Below are positions 23,732-35,046 of a stretch of DNA of 64,000 nt, piece by piece. This DNA comes from Colocasia esculenta. Taxonomy: Eukaryota > Streptophyta > Magnoliopsida > Alismatales > Araceae. The DNA is taken from positions 63,587,184 to 63,651,183 of the forward strand of contig CM024764.1 of NCBI GenBank assembly GCA_014218235.1, given 5' to 3'. Numbering within the stretch: the first letter of the stretch is position 1; each line of letters starts with the position of its first letter. The notes under the pieces are model-generated. The model was not told the DNA's origin. It saw nothing but the letters and a program-made list of their open reading frames with translations, and ran no database searches. A program made the translations under genes and the position numbers.

Positions 23732-24764
23732 TACTTTGCAGGGGAACGAAGCGGAAATGGCGTGGAAAGGTCATGAAGTGACAATGGAATGGAGATGACG
23801 CGGAGTGGACTGAAAAGTGGAAGCCAAGGTGAAGAGACACCCGATGTTAACTAACAAGCAATTGGAATCCTTGTGAAAGCCCCTAGTCAGTTGCTCGAGT
23901 AGAATGCAAAGAAGAGCACAAGTCTGTACGAGAAGAAAAAAAAGAAGAGGACGATCAACCTCTCGATTGAGAGGTACCCTAGCCGATTGGCCTGCAGGTT
24001 TCGTTTTGGAGGGACGTGTGCGTGCCAGGCAGGTAACTCATGACTCTGTCCTGGGAGCGGTTCGCAACCAAAACGGATCAAAGGAAAAGGATGAGTAATT
24101 GGATAAGGAATCCAGACAGGGAAATTCTTGTCAAACGGACGGGAACGACTCGCTCGGAGGCAAACCTTCCGATTCAGAGTGGAATTGGATTTCTTGCATT
24201 TAAAACATGAAGGATGAGTGGGCACTCAACAAGAGCTCATCAATGGTCTAGAATAAGTCAGGAAAGTTCAAAGTCCTACATGATGCATGCTGGGCTAAAG
24301 TAAAAGAAATCATCAAAACGAATGCAAAGAAAGCGAGAAAATATAAAATATATCAAGGATAATATTGTTAAGCTGGATAAGAAAGGGTCAAGAGACTACC
24401 TACAACCGCAGTGCAAGCCTGAATCCATCGTCCCTGATCTTAACTAGCTCAACGGCCTATCCAATGGCTAACAACATGCACCTAGATTATCATAGTTTTT
24501 GGTAAAGGGGAACTCAAATCCCAGAGCACATTGAGAACCAGCTGGTCCTTGAAGAGATATATTAAGTAGGATATCATATAGTAATGCCGGGAGTAAGGGT
24601 AGAGATACAATACCTGACTTACCTGTGACGACATTTCTTGACCTTTTTTTTTTTGAATCATCCATGAGAAAACAAGTATAATAATCACAAGATGACAGAT
24701 GAATTTAATGAATATAGTCAAAGAAACACACATAAAAGCACAAGCAGGAGAAATAATCACTTGA
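23732..24764. other. Spacer between the LTR of D and antisense gene 1
   Basis: About 1 kb with no ORF resembling a known protein on either strand. I see short purine runs and a nine-base T run near 24645, but no tandem repeat and no convincing gene. Confidence 0.6.
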
Positions 24765-24860
24765 GTACAAACGCGACGCACTAATCGACCGCGACCTTGT
24801 CGCGTCGCAGCGCACTGTCGCGACATAGTCGCGTCTGATCGCGGCGTCGCGACTCAGACA
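24765..24860 (+). promoter_or_regulatory. GTCGCGAC cluster upstream of antisense gene 1
   Basis: Within about 95 bp there are several CGCGAC/GTCGCG words, some forming the 8-bp palindrome GTCGCGAC or its core TCGCGA. The cluster lies about 140-230 bp upstream of the TATA box of gene 1. A regulatory role is inferred from position only. Confidence 0.5.
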
Positions 24861-24998
24861 GAGTCCTAAAAAAGCAGAAAAACGGGACTTAGACTTATCC
24901 TAAGACATCTAGACTAGCACTAGGACTCCTAAACCTTTCCTAGACTTATCCTAACTCCTAGTTGCAGGATTAGAATGGGTTTCTAACTCCCTAAGGTT

Positions 24999-25006
24999 TA
25001 TAAATA
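24999..25006 (+). promoter_or_regulatory. TATA box of antisense gene 1 in element D
   Basis: TATAAATA lies 91 bp before the ATG at 25090. That fits a plant core promoter with a short leader. It would drive transcription opposite to gag-pol. Confidence 0.6.
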
Positions 25007-25089
25007 AAGGGTTTGGACTGCTAATCCCGCAGCTAAACTCCTGGCATCCTCTGCTCTCCAAGTTCTTCATCCTTTTCAGTTCTGCAGCC

Positions 25090-26550
25090 ATGAAGAGGAA
25101 GCTTTCAGAATTTGCAGAGGCCATCCCTCCCTACTCCGGCCCAAAGGCAGCTAGGGAGTCTTACACCGACTTCCAGCACCTGTCAGCTATCCCAAGACAC
25201 ATCTATTCCCGCCCGGATCTTCAAGTAAGTGGCTTATCTCCCTGAGTTTGTGTACTTTCTGCATTACTCTGCTTTTTCTTTTGTTTTGCTCTGTTTTTTC
25301 TTCTCCTTCTCATCTCCTCCTTCTCCTTTCTTCAGATCCTCCCCGGTCATAGGCGGTTCTCCAAGCTACCATGGCTGTTGCCGATGCTTGACATGCTGCC
25401 TCCGGCCTCAATTTTCCTCCTAAAAGAGTGGGGATTGTCCACGGTGCTAGTTCTCGCCAAAAAGTACAACAAGATCATCCACACGTGGGATAGCATCACC
25501 GCACTTACCGAGCTGTGGCACACTCAGACACATTCCTTTGTCTTCTCCGACTTTGAAGCCACCGTGCTTCTGGAAGAATTGGAGATTATGCTCGGTCTTC
25601 CGCGCTACCACCGAGGCGAGGAGATGAAATTATCGTACACCGTGGAGCAGATCAATTCGTGGAGTATTCTGGCCAAGCTGACCTTCATGAAGAACGACCT
25701 ACGCTCCATGACCAGTGGCATGCACGTCCACTTACTCCCCATCGCACAGTGGGTTGTCTCGCAATGCAAGCGGAAAACCGGGAGACACGGCGCCATTGCC
25801 AAGGCGGCGGCCATCTGCATCTGTGGGGTCATACTTTTTCCATCTGAAGACGGGACTATCTCCTTCGCCAACCTGAGCATCATTGATTCCATCTCAGAAG
25901 GTTTGACCATCGGCCAAGCAGTCCTGAGTTATCTATATGCCGGTCTATCTTCTGCAGCACTTGGAGGGCCCTTTTACGGATCGGTGATTGCCCTCGAACT
26001 ATGGATGGGGATGCACATCCAATTTCGGGCGGAGGAGAGCTTGACTGTGGAGTGCAAGACGATGCTGAACCATCCGTTGGCATACGTGGGCGGATCACTC
26101 CACATGAGCACCCGGGCTTGGTGCAAGACGGCGCAAATAAAGGGCATCCAAGCGTGGCGCGGGTACCTCCGGAGTCTGACCGTGGCGGACTTCGACGCAC
26201 GTCCCCGGTTCATGCACGGCAAGATGATCCATCTCTCTCAGCGCACCGGTCTTGCCTTGAGGTTGCTGGGCAACGAGGCGCTTGTTTCTTACAACCCGGA
26301 CCGTTGCTACCTCTAGTGCGGTGCGGCCCGGACAGTTGTTCCGATCCTCTCACACTTCCCGCCTATCCAAGAGAGGAAGAGGGGTGACGCGCAGGACGAG
26401 CGTGACATGCGCAGCGCCATCGTCCATTGGGAGGGATGCGCTATGAGCCTGATCCTAGCAGAGGTGGAGGAAGATGATGAAACGGTCAAAGAGTATGTTG
26501 AAGCTTTGAAGACGCTCCAACCTGCAGGAGGAGATGCTCGATTTATTTGA
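25090..26550 (+). pseudogene. Antisense cargo gene 1 of element D: DUF7745 / plant-mobile-domain-like, two exons
   Basis: Exon 1 (25090-25224, 45 codons) starts at an ATG 91 bp after a TATA box and ends CAA|GTAAGT. The intron is 25225-25335 (ends TTCTTCAG). Exon 2 (25336-26550) is in phase. About 449 codons are interrupted by one in-frame TAG at 26314-26316 (codon 372); the remaining 77 codons stay open. The motif LWHTQTHSFVFSDFE... LEELEIMLGLP is the signature I associate with DUF7745 and the related plant mobile domain: an aromatic/Phe patch, then an acidic helix ending in GLP. No catalytic motif is evident. Biochemical role unknown; relatives MAIN and MAIL1 act in nuclear silencing and genome stability, but that need not apply here. 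It is transcribed toward pol, convergent with it. Confidence 0.72.
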
Positions 26551-26874
26551 TTTGATTTGTAGGCCAGATGGCAATTAGGAAAGTACTTAAAAGCATTGCT
26601 AGGTTGTTTTAGAATGGATTAGGGAATGTAAAGATTTTGAATACGAATGAATAAGAATGGATTCTCTGCGCAATGCAAGTGCTTTGTTGATGACGCGACG
26701 ATCAGGAGCGTCGCCTCTAAGTCGCGGCCTGGCGGTGCGTCGCGACTATGTCGCGACGTCCCTACTTGACGCGACATGAACGCGACGGCGCGCGGCGTCG
26801 CGTCAAGAACCGATCGATTCAAAAGCAAATGGCCCCCCTTTCCCTCTTCTTTCCGGCTTTCAAAACCTTGAGCC
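26551..26874 (+). promoter_or_regulatory. Gap between antisense genes 1 and 2, with a GTCGCGAC cluster
   Basis: This stretch holds the presumed 3' end of gene 1 (AT-rich, 26551-26680). A dense cluster of CGCGAC/GTCGCG words follows at about 26690-26815, directly ahead of gene 2's first exon. I see no clear TATA box before gene 2. Confidence 0.5.
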
Positions 26875-29810
26875 TTGAATCTTCGAACCTTTGACTCCTT
26901 CCCCAAGCTCCCCTTCGTCCAGACCTCCTTGCTAGCCCGAAACACCAAGCTAAACGACCTACATTGCGATGGACGGCGGGAAAGAGAGCGGCGAGGGCTC
27001 ATCGCGGGGGAAACGCCACGCGGAGCGACGATACTCGCGACGACGGGTGAGAGGCCCTCGGCCGAGGAGGAGGTGCCCGAGGCCGTCACGGGAGCGGAAG
27101 AGGAGGAAATGACTCCGACTATGAACGTGGAAGAGGAGAGGAAGAAACGGGCCAAAGCGATGAAATCGGTAAGTACCCTCGATCCCAAACCTTGAATGAT
27201 AGTAATAGGGAGATCCACGGAGCCCCTGGAGGGCGTATGTAGGGTGAGAGGCCCATGAAAGCAAGGATCAAACAAAGAAGGCTCCGGCCGGTTTGAATCT
27301 GAAAACGCGTCAGCCCGACCCGTCGCGACATGGTGTCGCGACGGGACGGGGCGTCGCGACAGTGTCGCGACGCTTAGGGCAGTCGCGACCTATTAAGGCG
27401 ACGCGATAAGGTCGCGGCGGCCCGCACCGTCGCGACAAGGTCGCGGCTACAAAAGCTGTCGCGATTCTGACCGAACATACAAATGAAACCAGAACTTGAA
27501 CTTGAATGAATTTTTGCAGGGTGAAATGAGGGCTCGAGTGTCATGGACACTGGTACTGGCTGCCTTCCTGGCCCTTCCCCCCTTTCAGCGAGAGAGAGTA
27601 GATGAGATGGGGTTCGGGCAGATATTTAGGATTGAGAGGATGAGGGTGGACCCGGCCCTCACCCAGGCCCTGCGTAGCAGGTGGGACACGGAGGCGAGTG
27701 CCTTCGCGTTCCCTTGGGGGCATATGATCCCCAGCCTAGAGGATGTGAGCCGGATCACAGGGCTCAGAGTGTACGGGCGGGCAGTGAGCGGGTATACCTA
27801 CCCTTGCTACCATGACCTAGCCGAGCGGCTCTTAGACCTTCCCGTGGAGCGTAGGTCTTCCCTAGTGCCTAGAGTAGCCTTGCAGGAGAGTCTAGGTCTA
27901 TTTGAGGCAGGGAAGAACGCAGGGGAGACTGAGGATGAGTATCTGGAGCGGTTGGCTAGAGTCAGTAGGAGGGAGTTAGCGAGTGAGCCTGGGCCGCAGG
28001 CGGACTTGGACTTGCGCCGCTTCCTCGTCCTCTTTCTTGGTAGACTTTTGTTTGCCACGAGGGGCGACGCAGTCCACTGCCGCTTCCTGCCCTTGCTGGC
28101 GGACTTAGGTGAGGTAGGGGGGTATGCTTGGGGGGCAGCTTCTTAGCGCACCAGTTTGACGGCTTGAGCGCCTCCGAGCGGCAGACGTCCACGAGTGGTT
28201 TCTATCCCTTCCTTCAGGTACACTTTCTCTCCTAACTTTAAACTTCAGATTTTGCTTGAACCGCCAACTAATTTGCCTTTATTTTGCAGGTTTGGGCCTA
28301 TCTACACCTCCCAGCCCTGAGGAGAGGGGAGCTCACACGGCCGGGCCTCGTGCCCATTGCACGCCGTTGGGACTCTCGCCAAGATACTCGCCACCTGGCC
28401 GACCAGTTGGAGCACCTCCAGGAGGCGCTCGACAGCTACCCTTATCTGGATGTAGGTACCCTTAATCCCTCCCTTTTTGGAATTGTTTGTTTGAAATGAC
28501 TGATTATTTCTCTTTTGCAGGTGGTTTGGCGGCCATACCTGGGGGAGGGTGATGAGGGACAGCCGTGGTTGGTGCAGGCCCGCCCCTACTTCGGTAGGTC
28601 GGTGTGGTTGCATGCACTCAACCTCGTGCTACCTCTGAACCTGTTTCTAACCCAGCGCTCCTTGGGCCTCAGACAGAGTGTCGTGGAGTTCCCCGTCCGG
28701 GACCGGTTCCGCCGGCCGGGTCGGAGCTTCCGGGGGCTTCACGACACGACAGACTGGAGAGAGCGGGCTCGCGAGTAGATAGAAAGCTGGGAGCGGGAAG
28801 GCAAGGGGGTCAGATCGGACGCGACCACCGATGATGCCTACCTCCAGGCGTACGCCTTGAAGTACGGAGGAAAGGTGTACAAGAGCGCCCGACACCAGGT
28901 AGACTTTCTAAACCACAACTCAAGAATTGGGATTTAATGATTAAAACTGATGATTTGGCAATTCCGTGCAGGTGGACGTGACCGGTGAGATCGCATCGCT
29001 CCGAGCCTTGCTCCAGTCGGCGGTGCAGGATCGGGAGGCAGCCCAGAGGCAGGTGGCAGAGCTGGTAAGTACTGTGTTCACCTTTCAGCCCCTTTTAATT
29101 TAAGCAACTTTTTAAAACTGACCTGTCTTTTGCGTGCAGCGGAGTGAGCTGGAGAGAGTGAGGGGTGCCGGAGCAGGCGGTGCTTCCTCCTCTCGGAGCG
29201 CAGGGGGGTCTCCATCACTCATGGAGGCTCGACTGGCAGGTGCTGTGCTGAGAGCCGAGGAGGCTCAAAGGCACTTGGAGGAGAGGGTAAGTTCAATTAG
29301 AGGCTTTTGAGTTGATTATTTCCAAATGATGCTGAATGACTGCTTGTTGTGCAAGAGAGAGACTTGGAGGTGACCCATGAGCACGCCATGACGTTGCAGA
29401 GCGAGAGAGATCAGCAGCGCGCCCGGGCGGAGGCAGCTGAGGCACGAGTGGCGGAGATGACCCAGGAGTTGGCGACACTGCGGGTACAGAGGCCACCCGG
29501 AGATCAGGAGGAGGTCACCCGACTGCGTGCAGAGTTGCTAGCGCAGCAGACACTGGCGCGGAGCCTCCAGCAGATTGTGACGGACATCGGCCGTTTACGC
29601 AGCCGGAGCCGGAGCGGCGTGAGCGTCAGCAGGGCGACGGGTGCCTCCGTTGGGCAGTATCTAGCGGGTTCCTCCAGTAGGCGGAGGAACGAGGAGGAGG
29701 AGAGGCGCCGGCCGGGCGAGGGTAGTGCTCATGAGGGTAGAGGGGGTGGTGAGATGTTGCCACCTCCAGATAGGAGAGAGGGATCCGGGGAGAGTGGTGG
29801 CGGTCAGTGA
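26875..29810 (+). pseudogene. Antisense cargo gene 2 of element D: plant-mobile-domain-like protein with C-terminal coiled coil, about seven exons
   Basis: Exons inferred from GT/AG sites and an open frame: exon 1 ending 27168; 27520-28217; 28290-28451; 28521-28898; 28972-29064; 29140-29286; 29358-29810. Introns 2-6 are 69-75 bp and all six are phase 0; the last acceptor is weak. Exon 2 opens with a plant-mobile-domain pattern (RWDTEASAFAFPWGHMIPSL then EDVSRITGLRVYG); YAWGAA and WAYLHLP follow, as in PF10536 proteins. Exons 5-7 form a coiled coil and an Arg/Ser/Glu-rich tail. Total about 710-740 residues. Lesions: a one-base deletion near 28140 and an in-frame TAG at 28776-28778. The start is unsure: ATG 26969 is out of frame with the open exon-1 frame, so exon 1 may carry another indel. 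Function unknown; probably nuclear by family. Confidence 0.72.
27305..27470 (+). promoter_or_regulatory. GTCGCGAC array in intron 1 of antisense gene 2
   Basis: About a dozen CG-rich words in 165 bp (GTCGCGACA, GTCGCGACG, TCGCGGC and variants), the densest such cluster in the window. It lies wholly inside the 351-bp first intron (27169-27519), while the other introns are only about 70 bp. First introns often hold transcription-control sequence in plants. The role is inferred. Confidence 0.5.
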
Positions 29811-31121
29811 GGAGTCTTGTGAGCCACCTCCCCTTTTATCGATGTACATCTTGTTCATACCTTAGTGCAGTTTTATTTTTATGCCAATGTTTATGATGAA
29901 TGGATAGTTTGTGATTGACACGAGTGAGAGGCGAGATTCAAACAAGCGAGAGAGAGAGATTTGAGCGCGACGCCACACTCGGCTCTCTTTAAAATTCCTG
30001 TTCCTGCACACACTTAGAAGAACAAGTCAGATCTGTTCTTAGGTTCGGCCCCTTGCACAGAACATGATAAAAGCTAACTCCGCAATTTGTCAAGGGGCCG
30101 AGCCTTATTAAATAGGCGAAAAGACTATGAAAATAATGCATGCTAAAGAAAAAAGAATATGTACATGCCCTTAAAAAAAAAAAAACTATTCAAATTTTTT
30201 GTGATTTTGAGGATCTTTTGATTTTTTTTTATTTTTGGGAATTTTTTTATTTTTCTTGGTTTTGGAGATCTTCTGATTTTTTTTGGATTTTGGGGATCTT
30301 TGATTTTTTTTTTTTTTGGATTTTGAGGATCTTTTGGGGATCTTTTTTTTTTTTTTGGGGATCTTTGATTTTTTTTTTTGGGGATCTTTTGATAACAACA
30401 CCTCTTAATGTTGAGTGATCGACCGTGGGTCTTACCTCTACCTCACTTTGGCGAGTAAGATTTATGTGCAACGCATATTCATATTAGGTTTGCCAAGTTT
30501 TCTTGTCCCTGTGACAACAATGTTCCAACACAGACCAAGCGCATGGATTCTTTGGTCATTTTAGGAGGGATAGGAAGAATGTAAAAAGATAAGACTTAAT
30601 TTTGGGGTCGGGGTTGCTGACTTGTAAGACTTGCAACGAAATAAGTCACATGTGCTATTCATCTGTTGTCCAAGGACTTTAGGGCCACAATATTTTCTCT
30701 TTTGTCTGGGACATGCGTGCGACCGGGCTCAAGGGCGTCCCGCGGGGAACTGTACTGCCACTCTTTAACATGCCCATTCACTTTGTCATTTTGTCGCTTT
30801 ATTTTCTTTTTTTTTGCTATATGCTTTTCTTAGAACTGCCCGTCTCTTTTTGAGACTTCAAACGCATGGTTTATACCGTTGCAGGTTTACAAGTTAGCTT
30901 TCCCCTTGCCCCTAGACCTTGTCCGAATAGGGAGAGAATTGACCTCTTGTTTCTCTGAGCAAGGGCTAAGTGAGAGCACTGTATATGGAGGAACAACGAC
31001 CTTAGGCTTACCATATTGAGTACGTGATTGCACATAAATATAATTTCGTCGATATGAGAAGGAGCGAGACACTTGGCGAATGGCTACTTATTAATTGATG
31101 TTGTTATCCAAAGACTTTTGA
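29811..31121. other. Convergence spacer of element D with T-rich GGGGATCTTTT repeats
   Basis: This lies between the stop of antisense gene 2 (29810) and the end of integrase (31122, opposite strand). At 30180-30395 a low-complexity tract repeats GGGGATCTTTTGATTTTTT-like units (T runs of 8-15). The peptides predicted across it are artefacts of composition. The remainder (30400-31121) has no recognisable gene and probably serves as the 3' untranslated sequence of pol. Confidence 0.65.
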
Positions 31122-32288
31122 TCAGGGGTAGAATCTTTTAAGATATAACCCATTCCAAGGATGAGAGAGTTCATCACCATCGGCGTTAACTAACCTATAC
31201 GCGTTTCCCGGGTACACTTCTTTGATGACGTACGGCCCTTCCCAGTTTGCAGACAATTTTGACCTTGGACCTCCAGGTTTTATGAAAATTCGCTTCAAAA
31301 CCATGTCTCCTTCTTGAAATTTACGCTCAATCACTTTCTTTTGAAAAGACTTTGAGAGTCTATTTTGGTACGAAAGCACGTGATCGGCTGCAGCTAGACG
31401 CCGTTCGTCTAAGAGTTCTAGTTGCGTAAGTAACGCCTCCCGATGTTCATCGGGATTAAGTTCTTTATCCAACTGAATTCTTAGCGAAGGGATGAGGATT
31501 TCGTGTGGACATACCGCTTCCATTCCATATGTGAGTGAGAAAGGGGTTTGCCCCGTAGGTGTGCGGATGGAGGTGCGGTAAGCCCACAGAGCCTCAATTA
31601 GCTTTTCTGGCCAATCAGCGAATTTATTAGACTCACAAGTTTTCTTTAAGATTTTCAAAAGCGTCTTGTTCGTGGCTTCGGCCTGGCCGTTGCCCTGCGG
31701 ATAATAAGGAGACGAATGATGCAAAGAAATATTGAACTTCTTACAGAGGTCTTGAAGGTCTTGTGATATGAACTGGGGTCCATTGTCGGTGACGATGCTG
31801 CCAGGTACTCCAAACCGCGCAATGATGTTCTTCATGATGAATCTGCACACGGTCGAACCTTTGATTTCTGCAAACGCTTCCGCTTCGGCCCATTTGGTGA
31901 AATACTCAGTGGCAGTGAGGATGAAGGACTTTTGTTTTATCTGAGCATTAGGATCACCGAGAGGCCCAATGATATCAAAGGCCCACATGGAGAAAGGCCA
32001 AGGAGAAGATAGTGGATGTAAAGAGGAAGACGGAGCATGAATTTTATCGGCATGGATTTGGCATCTGACACACCTACGGACGTAGGCGGCACAGTCTTCT
32101 TCTAAGGTTGGCCAGTAGTAGCCCTGCCTAAGGATCTTTTTGGCTAACATCTGCCATTCACATGCCCTCCGCATTCGCCGGAGTGAGATCCTTCTACTAT
32201 CTTCCAAGCCTCTTCATCGGTCACACATCTGAGGAGCATTCCATTTAGAGCGCGTCTGTAGAGAACTTCACCCACGAGGGTGTATTTT
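31122..32288 (-). pseudogene. pol: Integrase of element D
   Basis: It begins with the remains of the HHCC zinc-binding part (ending CVRCQIH). The DDE core follows (AFDIIGPLGD... VTDNGPQFIS... GNGQAEATNK), then the C-terminal GDMVLKRIF... SANWEGPYVI segment typical of Tat integrases. The residues D, D and E of the active site are visible. The frame joins the upstream RT-RNase H frame only through two one-base deletions, near 32289 and near 32165. Otherwise the sequence is continuous, so this is one polyprotein broken by small indels or by assembly errors. Confidence 0.88.
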
Positions 32289-34992
32289 AAGCTACTCTAC
32301 GGATAGCTCGCCTATCTTCTGCTTCGGCTTCTTCCGGGAAGGTACCGTCTTTGCAAAATTGCTCAATCTCACGATACCACGGGCTTTCTTCTTCCATCAA
32401 TTCCCCCAATTCAACAAGCAACAACTCCTTTGCTTCTTTCTTCTCTGCCTTCAACACTAGGGAGCTCCTAAGGTTCGAGAACCAAGGGTCCTGAGTTGAG
32501 GGAGCTTCTAATCTCTGAACGGTGATAGTCTCAGCGCTACGGCTGAGAGGGAAGGAGAGAGATGAAGCTAATGACGCCAGAGCGTCGGCCAGAATGTTCT
32601 GAGAGCGAGGAGTATGAATGTAGATGAGTTGGCGGAATTGCTTGGCGAGGAGCGTGACCAGATCTTGATACGGCTTGAGCTTGGGGTCACGAGTGCGATA
32701 GGTAGAGAGAACTTGCCGAAGGACGAGCTGAGAGTCTCCTATGATCTTAAGGTGACGCGCGCCTAAAAGGTAGGCGAGCTTAAGACCGGCCAAGAGAGCC
32801 TCATACTCGGAGATGTTGTTGGTGGCATAGAACTGAAGTTGGTAAGCTAAAGGAATGGTGATCCCTTCTGGGGTGAGCAAGACTGCACCTATGCCCCGTC
32901 CCCTAGAATTGAGAGCTCCATCGAAATGGAGTGACCAGAAGGGATCATGAGAGACAAGTGATAGGTTTTCATCGGGGAAATCCTCTTGAACCGTATCACT
33001 ATGAGGAAGAGGAAGGTGAGCAAGGTGCTCAGCAATGGCATACCCTTTTATGGCTTTCTGAACAATAAAGGAGATATCGAACTGAGAGAGGAAACTTTGC
33101 CAGCGAGCCAATCTGTCGGCGAGGACTGGCTTCTCAAGGAGATACCTAATAGGGTCCATTCTAGAAATTAAACTCACCTTATGAGCTAGGAAGTAGTGCT
33201 TCAATTTCTGCACTACCCAAACTAGCGCTGCACAAGTTTTCTCCATTGTGGTGAGCTTGAGCTCGGACGGATTGAATAGCCTAGATAGGTAGTAGACTGC
33301 CCTTTCTTTGCCGGATTCATCAAGCTGAGCAAGGACAGCTCCTAGGGAGTCCTCAACAGTTGACAGATATAGGATTAGGGGTTTCCCAGGGATGGGCGCC
33401 TGAAGCACGGGTGGATTCATAAGGTAACTTTTGAGCTCATCGAAGGCCTCTTGGCATTTATCATTCCATTCAAAACTGACTCCTCCTCTCAACAGTTCAT
33501 AGAACGGACGACATCTTTGAGAGTGCTGAGATATGAATCTCCTTATGAACTGCAGCCGACCAATCAAACCTCGAAGCTCAGATATGTTCTTAGGAGGAGG
33601 CATCTCATTGATTGCCTTGGCCTTGTGCGGATCTATTTGAATCCCCCGCTTACTAACTATGAAGCCTAATAATTTTCCCGAGGAAACTCCAAACACGCAC
33701 TTCTTCGGATTCATCTTCAATTGATACTCTTGTGCGCGACGGAAAACTTTGGCTAGTACGGAGGAATGCTCTCTTTGGGTTCTCGACTTCACCACGATAT
33801 CGTCCACGTAAACCTCAACATCAATATGTATCATGTCGTGGAAGATAGCTAACATTGCTCTTTGATAAGTGGCGCCGGCATTCTTTAGTCCAAACGGCAT
33901 GACCACATAGCAGTATGTTCCCCATGGGGTGGTGAAGGAGGTCTTCTCCTGATCCTCCGGGGCTAGACGAATTTGATTATAGCCGGAATACCCATCCATG
34001 AATGATAGAGTTTCGAACCCTGCTGTATTATCGATCAAAACATCCAAATGAGGTAGCGGGAAATCGTCCTTAGGACATGCCTTATTCAAATCCCGGAAAT
34101 CTATGCAGATGCGCACTCTTCCGTCTTTCTTCATCACCGGGACGATGTTGGCCACCCACAAAGGATAGAGGACTACACGGATAAATTTGGCTTTGTGTAG
34201 CTTATCAATCTCCTCTTTCATCTTTAAAGCGATGTGGGGGAGGAACCTCCTTAGCTTTTGTTTAACGGCAACTGCCCCTGGCTTCAAAATTAACCTATGC
34301 TCCACCAAATCGGGGTCAATGCCAGGCATGTCATCATAGGACCAGGCGAAAGAATCCTTGAACTCCCTTAAAACCTCTATGAGCACTTCTTCTTCTTCGG
34401 GAGGGAGACCAGATGCTATGGTCAAGAGCCTGGGGTCCTCTTGCGTTCCCACATTCACCTCCTTAGTAGGTTCGTCGACTGCTGAGGTAGGTTCATCGAA
34501 TCTCCTCATACCACTAGCATACGCCTCAGCAGCATCCTCTATCTCAACCCCATTTTCATCTAGTGGGTCTTCTTCGGCTACGATTTCATATATCCCAAAG
34601 CCGTCGTCTAGCCCTTCCTCTATCGGCATCTCCTCTAAGTTCAGAACTACTGCTTCTTTGACGAACTCTTCGACAGCTAGAAGAGCGCCACATCTATGGA
34701 CTAGGTCTAAGAGGTATCTACGGGGCACGCCACTACCCTTCTTCTTCCTAGACGGGGACGGGGACTCACTAGAGACTACCCTTGAACTTGAGTTAGATTT
34801 GGTATTTACAGGGGGTTCTGGAGAATCGTCCAGAAGTTTATTGGAAGGGAAACAGACGGGTGCGGCGAGGCCGCGAAGATCCTCCGATGGAGCTGGAGGA
34901 GGGAGCAGGCCACCCGAGCTCAGGGTGTCGGCAACAGCATCGGGGTGTAGGGGAGCAGAAGGCCCCTCACCCGAATTGCCCGGAATGGCCAT
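32287..34992 (-). pseudogene. pol: RT, RNase H and Tat-type second RNase H of element D
   Basis: The 901-codon frame starts at the ATG at 34992 with about 200 residues of acidic linker. RT follows, with FRDLNKACPKD, MPFGLKNAGATYQR and the catalytic YVDD; then the Ty3 RNase H connection (YYLSRLFN... TTMEKTCAALV). A second RNase H with FDGALNS, SEYEALLAG, GDSQLV and ADALASL carries the four acidic positions. This dual RNase H is diagnostic of Tat. All RT core motifs look intact. The reading frame from protease does not flow directly into this ORF; a spliced intron is known there in Ogre elements. Confidence 0.9.
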
Positions 34993-35046
34993 GGCTGACC
35001 ACCAGGCGAGCGAAAAGGACGACGATGACTATTGGGGAGCAGATGC

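Noticed and set aside
25090..29810. Cargo genes as part of a separate DNA transposon (PMD genes also occur in MULE-type elements)
   Set aside because: I found no terminal inverted repeats or 8-9-bp duplications around the block; it is best seen as part of D, though old undetectable ends cannot be excluded.
30140..30418. Phe/Trp- and Lys-rich ORFs
   Set aside because: Produced by the T-rich GGGGATC low-complexity tract on the two strands.
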